A stretch of 64,000 bases of DNA from positions 1 to 64,000 of the forward strand of contig NZ_JAQFWQ010000013.1 in NCBI RefSeq assembly GCF_027706725.1, written 5' to 3'. Below the pieces are notes generated by a model. The model did not search any database, had not been told where the DNA came from, and saw only the letters and a list, made by a program, of their open reading frames with translations. This stretch comes from Nocardiopsis endophytica (GTDB lineage: Bacteria; Actinomycetota; Actinomycetes; Streptosporangiales; Streptosporangiaceae). Of the stretch, positions 45,659 to 52,403 are shown piece after piece. The position numbers and the translations under genes were made by a program. Within the stretch, counting starts at the first letter, position 1, and the number at the start of each line of letters is the position of its first letter.

Positions 45659-46120
45659 ATGCCGAACAGCAGCGCCGGGAAGCAGCAGGCCGTTCTCCCC
45701 CGGGGCGATCGCGTCGAGGGTGTCCGCCACGAGGGCGCGTTCCAGATCTCCCCGGAGAAGAGGGCCCACCGCTCCTCTACGGCTATCGCGCTTCCAGCTC
45801 AGCGACCCGCTTTGAGAGCTGTTCGACCTGCCCCTGGAGCTCCCCGAGCCTCTTCACGACCCCCTCGAGGCCTTGTTCGTCGCGGTCTTCTTCGGGACGC
45901 GCCAGCACATAGCTGCCTCGTCCCTGCTCGGAGGCAACGAGCCCTTCCTCCCGAAGGACCCGGATCGCAGAGGCGACCGTATTGCGCGCCGCCTTGTACT
46001 CCTCGGCGAGGACTTTCCCCGAGGGCAGTGGGCCTCCCACCGGATACTCACCCGAGGCGATTCGTTTCCGCAGGTCATCAGCGATTCGAATATAGGGAGT
46101 ACTGCTCGCCGCGCGTGTAG
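45659..46120 (+). CDS. Doubtful small ORF or gene remnant
   Basis: An unusually good ribosome site (GAGGAGGTGACC) precedes ATG at 45659, and the first 40 codons (MPNSSAGKQQAVLPRGDRVE) look plausible. From about 45783 the frame runs antisense through the GntR gene and turns Arg/Pro-rich. It may be a real short gene truncated by rearrangement that reads through into non-coding sequence. Confidence 0.25.
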   Translation: MPNSSAGKQQAVLPRGDRVEGVRHEGAFQISPEKRAHRSSTAIALPAQRPALRAVRPAPGAPRASSRPPRGLVRRGLLRDAPAHSCLVPARRQRALPPEGPGSQRRPYCAPPCTPRRGLSPRAVGLPPDTHPRRFVSAGHQRFEYREYCSPRV

Positions 46121-46124
46121 CCAT
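45783..46124 (-). CDS. GntR family repressor with coiled-coil tail
   Basis: 113 aa. Winged helix YIRIADDLRKRIASGEYPVGGPLPSGKVLAEEY and ARNTVASAIRVLREEGLVASEQGRGSYVL, then a C-terminal coiled coil (VVKRLGELQGQVEQLSKRVAELEAR) instead of an effector domain. Transfer repressors of this build (KorA/KorSA-like) control conjugation promoters. It is divergent from the long transfer operon, whose promoter contains three copies of an 11-bp operator. Confidence 0.88.
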   Translation of the reverse strand: MATRAASSTPYIRIADDLRKRIASGEYPVGGPLPSGKVLAEEYKAARNTVASAIRVLREEGLVASEQGRGSYVLARPEEDRDEQGLEGVVKRLGELQGQVEQLSKRVAELEAR

Positions 46125-46178
46125 GACCTAAGGCTACTGGCTCACCTTCATTAAGTCACCCAAGCAACCAACCCCTTC

Positions 46179-46217
46179 ATGCTTGACATGCTCAACATGA
46201 CTGCGTATGTTGAGCAT
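46179..46217 (+). promoter_or_regulatory. Main rightward promoter with triple GntR-type operator
   Basis: TTGACA (46183-46188), 17-bp spacer, TATGTT (46206-46211). Three 11-mers cover it: ATGCTTGACAT (46179-46189), ATGCTCAACAT (46188-46198) and, inverted, ATGTTGAGCAT (46207-46217); the last two make a perfect palindrome. A repressor bound here would hide both -35 and -10. It lies between the GntR gene and the first gene of the transfer region. Confidence 0.85.
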
Positions 46218-46260
46218 CAGTTGGACACGGCCGGGCGCCGTAGAACCCGAGGAGGACGCG

Positions 46261-46749
46261 ATGACCGCCACCGCGAACCACAAGCGCAAGGCCGTTCTCG
46301 CCGAGATCGCTCGCGAGGAGCTCGTCCGCCTCGTCTACGGCCCGATCACCAACGAGCAGGACCGCGCCAAGCTCGCCGAGCTGGCCGACGCCGCCGGGGT
46401 CCGCCTGGAGGACGTGCTTCCGGCCAGCGGGGAGCCCGGCCACGACCCGCGCACCCACCGCCCGGCCGCCACGGCCCCCGAGCCCGCCGAGCCGGAGCGC
46501 ACCGAGCCGCGCGAGCCCTCCCAGGAGGAGTTCGACGAGCTGGCCGAGGACGTCGAGGAGCTGGAGACCCAGAGCATGGTCGCCGCCTACGCCTCCGACG
46601 TCGCCGAGCTGCTCGACACCGACATGGACGAGGCCGAGGCCATCGTCCGCGGCTGGGGCACCGCTTCCCGCCCCGGCATTGTCGCCTTCCTCCTGGCCCA
46701 CGGCTCCGAGTGGGCCCGCCTGCAGCTGGTCACCGAACTGGCTGCCTGA
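46261..46749 (+). CDS. Hypothetical protein, first gene of the transfer operon
   Basis: 162 aa, acidic. Starts MTATANHKRKAVLAEIARE, with a disordered Pro/Glu-rich middle (PAATAPEPAEPERTEPREP) and a helical end (EEFDELAEDVEELETQSMV, then AHGSEWARLQLVTELAA). ATG follows CGAGGAGG. Unrecognised, but its place right behind the repressed promoter makes it an early-expressed gene. Confidence 0.75.
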   Translation: MTATANHKRKAVLAEIAREELVRLVYGPITNEQDRAKLAELADAAGVRLEDVLPASGEPGHDPRTHRPAATAPEPAEPERTEPREPSQEEFDELAEDVEELETQSMVAAYASDVAELLDTDMDEAEAIVRGWGTASRPGIVAFLLAHGSEWARLQLVTELAA

Positions 46750-46795
46750 CCAGCACGAACACCCAGTACCGCCGATACGACAGGAGAAGTGTGCC

Positions 46796-47113
46796 GTGAA
46801 CAGCCCGATCGCCACCGCCACCGACCGGACGCGCGCCCTGGCGGCCGCCGCCCTGATCGCCAGCCCCGACCACCGCACCCGGGTGGCCGCGGAAGCGGTC
46901 CACGGCCGCATCGCCTGCCGCGCGTCGTGCCCCTGCGGGTGGGACGCAATCCGCCCCAACCCCGAGGAGGCCGAGCTGGAGGCCGCCGTCCACCGCTTGG
47001 ACCCGGCCGCGTGGCGCCAGGCCGACCGCTCCGAGGCCATCGCCGCCGGAGGCGACGAGTTCTGGGAGACGGACCCGGCCGACCTTCCCAGCTTCCGGAC
47101 GGAGGCCGCCTGA
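46796..47113 (+). CDS. Hypothetical small protein
   Basis: 105 aa; GTG with AGGAGAAG 7 nt upstream. Contains RIACRASCPCGWDAIRPNPEE with a CxxxCxC cluster that may bind metal. Otherwise helical. Unrecognised. Confidence 0.65.
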   Translation: MNSPIATATDRTRALAAAALIASPDHRTRVAAEAVHGRIACRASCPCGWDAIRPNPEEAELEAAVHRLDPAAWRQADRSEAIAAGGDEFWETDPADLPSFRTEAA

Positions 47114-47334
47114 CCCGCCACCTGCCCGCATCCGCCCTGGAGCTCGGCCAGAGCGTTCTCATCGGCGGCCACCCGGCCCAGGTGATCGGCACACGCCCGC
47201 ACCCCGACCGGGACCAGGCCGTCCGCGGACGCCTCCAGCTGTGCCTCGTGTTCTGGAGCCACCGCGCCTATTGGGTCGACTACCTGGCCGTCGATCCCGC
47301 CGAGCCCATCGCGCTCGACGACACCGCGCCCTGA
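47110..47334 (+). CDS. Hypothetical small protein, possible CTG start
   Basis: 74 aa in a frame with strong coding look: LGQSVLIGGHPAQVIGTRPH and CLVFWSHRAYWVDYLAVDPAE resemble a small beta-barrel. No ATG, GTG or TTG fits. A CTG overlapping the previous stop (CTGA) is the best start by analogy with the GTGA overlaps nearby. Confidence 0.5.
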   Translation: MTRHLPASALELGQSVLIGGHPAQVIGTRPHPDRDQAVRGRLQLCLVFWSHRAYWVDYLAVDPAEPIALDDTAP

Positions 47335-47373
47335 CAGGCGTCCACCAGTCCACCGTCTCGACGGGAGTTCACC

Positions 47374-47490
47374 ATGCCCAAGACCGCCCCCTGCAGCTTC
47401 GCCGCCACCGTGTCCCACGCCCGGGGTGCCCGCCCGCTGGTCGATGCCACCTCGTCTAGCGGCCGCGTCCGGACCCCTACTGCCGCCTGA
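47374..47490 (+). CDS. Very small ORF
   Basis: 38 codons, ATG with CGGGAG 7 nt upstream (MPKTAPCSFAATVSHARGAR). Stop is followed at once by AAGGAGG for the next gene. It may be a real peptide or a leader. No known match. Confidence 0.35.
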   Translation: MPKTAPCSFAATVSHARGARPLVDATSSSGRVRTPTAA

Positions 47491-47501
47491 AGGAGGCCCC
47501 C

Positions 47502-47627
47502 ATGACCGCTGTGTTCGTGATTCTCGGACTGCTCGCGGCGGCGGGCGTCGTCCGGTACCTGGTCGGGCCGCACGTGCTAGTCCAGCACGTCAGGCGGCCC
47601 GAGACCGACACCGACAACGAGCGGTGA
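47502..47627 (+). CDS. Small membrane peptide
   Basis: 41 aa. One hydrophobic helix (AVFVILGLLAAAGVVRYLV) and a polar tail (RRPETDTDNER). ATG behind AAGGAGG, one of the best ribosome sites in this stretch. Confidence 0.6.
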   Translation: MTAVFVILGLLAAAGVVRYLVGPHVLVQHVRRPETDTDNER

Positions 47628-47710
47628 TCAGTCCAGCAGCACACGCGATGCCGCCCAGCGTGCTCGTGCTTCTTCTTCCCCCCGAAGAATCCGCAGAGAG
47701 GACCACGTCC

Positions 47711-47938
47711 ATGCACGCCCTGACCGACCCGATCACGGTCACCGTTCCCGCATGGTTGGCCGCTGTCTTCGCTCTCTACGCACTCGTGGCGATGCTGGCG
47801 ATGCTCGGCGACATGTGCGCCGTCGTCTTCGACATCTGGAAACTCCTGCGCCCGAGCATCGCCCCGCAGCGCAGCAGCAAAGGCGAGGAGGGCGGCCCTG
47901 ATGCTCAGGGCGACCGCGGTTACAAGCGAGCCGCCTGA
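47711..47938 (+). CDS. Small membrane protein
   Basis: 75 aa. Helix VPAWLAAVFALYALVAMLAML then MCAVVFDIWKLLRPS and a basic hydrophilic tail. Stop overlaps the next start (TGATG). Such small membrane proteins are typical of actinomycete transfer regions (Spd-like by position only). Confidence 0.65.
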   Translation: MHALTDPITVTVPAWLAAVFALYALVAMLAMLGDMCAVVFDIWKLLRPSIAPQRSSKGEEGGPDAQGDRGYKRAA

Positions 47939-48087
47939 TGGACACCCTTGCCTCCACCGCCGCGCAGCTGACCATCCTCGTTGTCGCCTTGGGCGGGCTG
48001 AGCTTGGCCTTCCTCGACAGCGACCTGATCAGCGCCCTACGTGAAGCCATCGACCAGCGACACCGAGCCGACGACCAGGAGCACTGA
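47938..48087 (+). CDS. Small membrane peptide
   Basis: 49 aa. One hydrophobic helix (LTILVVALGGLSLAFL) and an amphipathic tail (LISALREAIDQRHRADDQEH). The ATG overlaps the previous stop by one base, and one base separates its stop from the next ATG, so it is translationally coupled on both sides. Confidence 0.6.
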   Translation: MDTLASTAAQLTILVVALGGLSLAFLDSDLISALREAIDQRHRADDQEH

Positions 48088-48088
48088 C

Positions 48089-48439
48089 ATGCCCACGCGC
48101 AACCTGTCCACGCCCGAGCTGTTGGTGATCGCCTCGGTCATCACCGGCCAGCTCGACGAGCACTGGACCTCGCACCCTTCCTTCGCCGTCCAGGCCTGGG
48201 TGGAAATCGGCGGTCACCCCCAGATCAACCTGACCCTGCACCGCGACGGCACCACCGACGAGGATAGGGCCGCCTGGCTGGAGCACCTCGCTGAAGCCCT
48301 GGGCACCACCGTGCGGCACCCGTCCGGCCCCCACACCATCGCTTCCGTGCATCTGGACGACTGGCAGGGCACCGGAATCGCAGTCGATGCCGCCGCCCGC
48401 ACCCGCGACCTCGAGAAGACCCTGCAGGAGGCGAGCTGA
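48089..48439 (+). CDS. Hypothetical protein
   Basis: 116 aa. VITGQLDEHWTSHPSFAVQAWVEIGGHPQINLTLHRDG suggests a small alpha/beta domain; the C-terminus is helical. Homolog-like proteins are common in Streptomyces elements but have no assigned role. Tightly packed between neighbours. Confidence 0.65.
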   Translation: MPTRNLSTPELLVIASVITGQLDEHWTSHPSFAVQAWVEIGGHPQINLTLHRDGTTDEDRAAWLEHLAEALGTTVRHPSGPHTIASVHLDDWQGTGIAVDAAARTRDLEKTLQEAS

Positions 48440-48985
48440 ATGCTGCGCACCGCGTCGCTCAAGCAGCGGATCCAGGCCCTGGAGGAAGAGCTGGCCCACG
48501 AGCGCACGGCCCGCACGGCCGCCGAGAACACGGCGACCAGCCTGCGCTGCGAGCTGCGGCACACCGACCACAACCTGGACGCCGCCCGCAAGGAGATCGA
48601 ATGGCTCAACAGCCAGGAGCGGGACTTTTCGCTGCAGCACGAGCGCCAGGCCCGCGCCGCGGCAGCGGCCCTCGAAGAGGCTTTCATCGCTGACTCCCCA
48701 CAGGCCGCCGCGGCCGCGGCCCAGCGGTCCCAGGCCCTGATGGCCCTGGACCCCAGGTGCTTCACCGACCCCCAGGTGTTCTGCGACCCGGACACCGACA
48801 AGCCCAACGGCTTCGCCTACGGCGTTCTGACCGCCGACTGCTCCATCCAGCCCCTCCATTTCCGGTGCGACGCCAAGGCGTTCCTCACGCGGCGCCACGG
48901 TCTTACCTCGGCCGACGCCGACAAGCTGCTCCGCGAGCACGAGGAGGCCGCCCGCCGCCGGCACCCCTATGACGCTTCCTTCTGA
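48440..48985 (+). CDS. Coiled-coil hypothetical protein
   Basis: 181 aa. Residues 5-80 are a long coiled coil (LKQRIQALEEELAHERTAR, LDAARKEIEWLNSQERDF). A second domain (about 100-165) has DPQVFCDPDTDKPNGFAYGV and a Cys/His-containing HFRCDAKAFLTRRHGL. Unrecognised. Confidence 0.65.
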   Translation: MLRTASLKQRIQALEEELAHERTARTAAENTATSLRCELRHTDHNLDAARKEIEWLNSQERDFSLQHERQARAAAAALEEAFIADSPQAAAAAAQRSQALMALDPRCFTDPQVFCDPDTDKPNGFAYGVLTADCSIQPLHFRCDAKAFLTRRHGLTSADADKLLREHEEAARRRHPYDASF

Positions 48986-49017
48986 ATCAGCGCCCGCACA
49001 CACCGCCCTGACCTGAT

Positions 49018-49037
49018 GCCCTGCCCGCGAGCAGGGC
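49018..49037 (+). terminator. Intercistronic hairpin
   Basis: GCCCTGC / GCAGGGC with a 6-nt loop in the gap after the coiled-coil gene; no T tract, so it may be a processing or attenuation site. Confidence 0.5.
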
Positions 49038-49062
49038 GTTCGCACTCCCAAGGAGAACAGCG

Positions 49063-49383
49063 ATGACCTCTGTCCCACCGCGCGCCCTGCCCACCACTCA
49101 GGACGACCTGCACAACATCGAGCGCACGGCCGCCGCCGCGGTGGACCACCCCCAGCGGATCATCTCGGCGGTTCTGGTGCCCACCGGTGTCTATCTGCGC
49201 ATCCACTGCGACTACACCCACGTGGCCGTGGATGTCCTGAACGGGTGCGGCTACACCGCGACGCTGATCCGCACGGGCCACATCCTCGTCAGCGGCGTGG
49301 CCGACCGTGCCTGCCTCCTGGACGCCGAGATCAACCGGCTGGAGGCCGCCCGCCGCTCCCTGGATGAGATCACCCTGGCCTGA
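49063..49383 (+). CDS. Hypothetical protein
   Basis: 106 aa; ATG behind AAGGAG. Middle strands AVLVPTGVYLRIHCDYTHVAV and YTATLIRTGHILVSGV, ending in a helix (DAEINRLEAARRSLDEI). Unrecognised. Confidence 0.65.
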   Translation: MTSVPPRALPTTQDDLHNIERTAAAAVDHPQRIISAVLVPTGVYLRIHCDYTHVAVDVLNGCGYTATLIRTGHILVSGVADRACLLDAEINRLEAARRSLDEITLA

Positions 49384-49408
49384 ACTCTCCTGGCCTCTCA
49401 CGCAGAAG

Positions 49409-49439
49409 GGCGCCCCGCCGCTGTGACCGGCGGGGCGCC
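49409..49439 (+). terminator. Intercistronic GC hairpin
   Basis: GGCGCCCCGCCG (49409-49420) pairs perfectly with CGGCGGGGCGCC (49428-49439) around a 7-nt loop, between two same-strand genes. Confidence 0.75.
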
Positions 49440-49464
49440 TCGTGACACCTGAAAGGCGCCAACC

Positions 49465-50865
49465 ATGAACGATGGTCCCACCCACCGCCAGGAGGCGGCA
49501 ACGCCCAAGCCGTCGCGCCGGGTGCGGCGCCTGGCCGCGGCCGCCGCCGACGCCCAGGCCCTCACCGGCGAGCAGCGCGCCCTGCTCACCCAGGCCGAGC
49601 GCGACCCGGCCGTGGTGGCCGCGGCCCGCCGCAGCGCCACCCGCGCCGCCCGCACCCGCGTGAACACCCGCGCCCGCCTGAGCAACACCGCCTACACCGC
49701 TCTGGCCGACCGGGCCGCCTCGGCCGGCACCGACCTGGCCTACGCCCTTCGCGCGCGCTCGGCCGAAGCCGCCCCCAGGGCGGTCACCGTCCTGTCCCGC
49801 GTGGGGCTGTGGGGGCCGGTGGCGATGCTGGCTATGAGCTTGCTGCTGTCCGGTGGCTCGGGCTACGGCATCGCGATGGTGGCCACCGTGGCCGGGGGCG
49901 CCGCGGCCACCGGCTTCATCGTCGAGCTGGGCGGATCGGTCATTTCCACGGCCACCATCACCACCATCGGCCTTGTGGCCCGCTACAGCGCCTCCGGGTA
50001 TGCGATCGCCACCCGCACTCGGGGCCGCAAGCTGCTGGTCGGAAGTCTGATCGTCGGTCCGTTGCTGATGAGCATCGTGCTGAACCTGCTCGGTCTGGCC
50101 TTCGGTTTCTCCATGGCCAGCGTGATCTCCGCGCTGTGCGCGGTCGGGGCGGCCGGCACCGCGCTGGCCGCCCACGCCATCACGGTCATGACCTCCGAGG
50201 CCCGCACCGAGCGCGCCGACCAGATCGGCGAGCAGGACGCCGCCGACCTGCTTCGGGTGGCCACCGACACCGCCGCCCTGGACCGGCTCGTCGAGCCCCC
50301 GACGCTGCCAGCCGAGGCGCTGGAGAACACCAGCCCCGCTCCTTCGGACGCCGAGCTGGTGGGCACCGCCCTGCTGGGCAGCCTCGCCGAGGGCGACCGC
50401 GAGCAGCTGGCGGGCCTCATCGCCGACGACGAGGCGCTGCTGGACAAGGTGATGGCCGCCATCGCCCGGGTGCCCGAGTCCCCGGCCGCGTGGGGTGGCG
50501 CCACTGGCGGAACTGGCCCCGATCAGGGCGAACAGCCTGCCGCGACCCCGGTCGCCGCCCCGGGTGGCGGAACCGGCCCTGTGCCCGCTGACCTGCACGA
50601 ACACCCCGACAACACGGCGGATGAGCCTGCCGAGGGTGGCGGGACTGGCGGAACTGGCGCTGACCAGCAGACTCGTCCGCCGCACCTGCAGGCCCGCGCC
50701 GCGCAGGGCGCCTCCACCCGCCAGGCCGTCCTGGACTACATCCAGACCCACGGCCCCGGGGTGTCGACCAACCAGATCGCCGCCGACCTGGGCAAGGCCC
50801 GCTCGACGGTGCGCGAGCACCGCGACCGCCTCCACCAGGACGGCCACCAGGTCTACGACAACTGA
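49465..50865 (+). CDS. Membrane protein with C-terminal winged-helix domain
   Basis: 466 aa. An Ala/Arg-rich N-terminus (about 1-110) is followed by four or five transmembrane helices between about 110 and 240 (GPVAMLAMSLLLSGG, GIAMVATVAGGAAATGFIVEL, GPLLMSIVLNLLGLAFGF, SALCAVGAAGTALAAHAI). Then come a charged cytoplasmic stretch, a Gly/Thr-Pro-rich linker with GGTG repeats, and a terminal helix-turn-helix (STRQAVLDYIQTHGPGVSTN, DLGKARSTVREHRDRL). A membrane protein that can bind DNA in a transfer region recalls Spd/Tra membrane components; no family is recognised. Confidence 0.75.
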   Translation: MNDGPTHRQEAATPKPSRRVRRLAAAAADAQALTGEQRALLTQAERDPAVVAAARRSATRAARTRVNTRARLSNTAYTALADRAASAGTDLAYALRARSAEAAPRAVTVLSRVGLWGPVAMLAMSLLLSGGSGYGIAMVATVAGGAAATGFIVELGGSVISTATITTIGLVARYSASGYAIATRTRGRKLLVGSLIVGPLLMSIVLNLLGLAFGFSMASVISALCAVGAAGTALAAHAITVMTSEARTERADQIGEQDAADLLRVATDTAALDRLVEPPTLPAEALENTSPAPSDAELVGTALLGSLAEGDREQLAGLIADDEALLDKVMAAIARVPESPAAWGGATGGTGPDQGEQPAATPVAAPGGGTGPVPADLHEHPDNTADEPAEGGGTGGTGADQQTRPPHLQARAAQGASTRQAVLDYIQTHGPGVSTNQIAADLGKARSTVREHRDRLHQDGHQVYDN

Positions 50866-50928
50866 CAACACCCCTATCCGGGGTGCCTGCCGGTCAGCGG
50901 GCGCCCCGGCCGTGCTCCGAGGGCGAGC

Positions 50929-50961
50929 ACACCGCCCCGGCCCCTGTGGTCGGGGCGGTGT
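50929..50961 (+). terminator. GC hairpin in a 316-bp non-coding gap
   Basis: ACACCGCCCCG (50929-50939) pairs perfectly with CGGGGCGGTGT (50951-50961). A second hairpin, GCCGCCCCG / CGGGGCGGC, lies at 51117-51147. The gap 50866-51181 contains these two structures and no gene I can support. Confidence 0.75.
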
Positions 50962-51181
50962 CCCCGCCGCCCGGAGCGGCGTCGAGCAGGCGACGCGCGG
51001 CAACCCCGGATGGGGCTGCCCGCGAACCCGCCCGACCCGCTGTTCCCCACCCGCCCGCGCACCTCGCAGGAGGCCTATGGATCCGCCCTGACCACCACCG
51101 ACCGGCCACCAACACCGCCGCCCCGACCCGCCACGGGCCGGGGCGGCCCCGTCCACCACCCCCAGAGCTGGAAGGAACCGC

Positions 51182-51517
51182 ATGACGACCATCACCGAGG
51201 CCCCCGTCCGCCGCCTGTACACCCGCCAGGCCGACACCTGGATCACCTCCTGGCCCAAGCGTGACGAGTTCGCCACCTGCCCCGAGTGCACGAGCTTCCG
51301 GAACCTCCGGCTGCACTGGGTCCAGGGCGAGGAGGACCGTTCGCTGATCTCCTGCGGGTGCGGCGCCACCTGGCACGACCCCAACTGGGCGACCCCCGCC
51401 TCGATGGCGCTCGTGCTCGCCAACTGCGGGGCGGGCCACGACGAGCCCGGCCTGCCGGAGGACGTGCCGGACCCTGTGCGGGCGCTGGTCGAAGTCCAGC
51501 CCCGCCGGCGGCGGTGA
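51182..51517 (+). CDS. Zinc-ribbon-like hypothetical protein
   Basis: 111 aa. Two Cys pairs, CPECTSF and SCGCGATWHD (C-x2-C ... C-x-C), about 25 residues apart, suggest a zinc ribbon. ATG behind GGAAGGAACC. The stop overlaps the next GTG start (GTGA), linking it with the following zinc-binding gene. Confidence 0.7.
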   Translation: MTTITEAPVRRLYTRQADTWITSWPKRDEFATCPECTSFRNLRLHWVQGEEDRSLISCGCGATWHDPNWATPASMALVLANCGAGHDEPGLPEDVPDPVRALVEVQPRRRR

Positions 51518-51876
51518 TCCCGGCCTACCGGTGGGGCTTCGCCCCGCCGGAGCTGGCCACCCGGGCCCAACTGCGCGCCGAGGGCCTGCGCCCCGGCGGT
51601 CAGGACCCCGTCGCCGAACTTCTCTGGCGCTCGCGACGTGCCCGCGGCGGCTACCGCCGCGCCTGGCTCTACGACCGGACCCGCGCCGCAGCGGTGCGGC
51701 CGATGACCCCCGCCCGCGAGCGGGCGCTGGCCCGCGCGCTTCTGGCCCGCCACACCTGCAAAGTCTGCAGGTGGGTGTTCGAGTACTGCCTGCCCACCAG
51801 CACCGGCGGGTTGTGCCCGCCGTGCGACGCCGACGAGACCGCCCGCGTGCTCACCGCCGAGGGGTGGGCGGCATGA
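51514..51876 (+). CDS. RRQRL-motif-type zinc-binding protein
   Basis: 120 aa. LATRAQLRAEGLRPGGQDPV, a WRSRRARGGYRRAWLY block and a C-terminal Cys set (HTCKVCRWVFEYCL, GGLCPPCD) match the small actinobacterial family named for its RRQRL motif; here the motif is altered to RAQL. The family is common in AICEs and has no known function. Confidence 0.75.
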   Translation: MIPAYRWGFAPPELATRAQLRAEGLRPGGQDPVAELLWRSRRARGGYRRAWLYDRTRAAAVRPMTPARERALARALLARHTCKVCRWVFEYCLPTSTGGLCPPCDADETARVLTAEGWAA

Positions 51877-52067
51877 CCACGCGCTGCACCCCGGGCATTG
51901 AACGCGCCGGCGGCTTCACCGAACGCGGCGAGGAGTCCTACTTCGCCCGCCTGGTCTGCGCCTGCGGCGCCACCGGCGAGTGGCGCGTGGGCTACTACGG
52001 GGCCGACGAGGACCTGCGCCGCCACAAGCGCTCGCGTTCCTGCCCCGAGCCCCAGCCCCTCTTCTGA
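51873..52067 (+). CDS. Small CxC-containing hypothetical protein
   Basis: 64 aa. FARLVCACGATGEWRVG and a later RRHKRSRSCPEPQP suggest a small metal-binding domain. Starts by ATGA overlap with the previous gene: three consecutive Cys-rich cistrons are translationally coupled. Confidence 0.65.
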   Translation: MTTRCTPGIERAGGFTERGEESYFARLVCACGATGEWRVGYYGADEDLRRHKRSRSCPEPQPLF

Positions 52068-52141
52068 ACTGCGCGCCTTCGCGCTCACCCCGCCGGGCTT
52101 CAACGACCCGGCCATCGCTTCGTCCAGAAGGAGACGACGTC

Positions 52142-52330
52142 ATGATCCGTGGATTCTTCGCCCGGCTCATCCCCATCGTCATCGCCGCGGTCCTGCTGCT
52201 GTGGCTGTTCCGCGCCCCGGAGTCCGTGGCGGGCGTGCTCGTCGCCGCTGTCGGCGTCGTGACCGAGGGCGCCGACGCCCTCGGCCGGTTCGCCAGCGCG
52301 CTCACCCCGGCTCTCGAGGGCCTGCTCTGA
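52142..52330 (+). CDS. Small membrane protein
   Basis: 62 aa. Two hydrophobic segments: LIPIVIAAVLLLWLF and VAGVLVAAVGVVTEGADAL. ATG preceded by AAGGAG. Unrecognised; sits just before the Gly/Arg-rich gene and traB. Confidence 0.6.
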   Translation: MIRGFFARLIPIVIAAVLLLWLFRAPESVAGVLVAAVGVVTEGADALGRFASALTPALEGLL

Positions 52331-52403
52331 CCCCTCTGCGACTACTCCGGATCCGGCCCGGCGCCCCGTCCTGGCGTCCGGGCCTCTTCACACGGAGGTG
52401 CAC

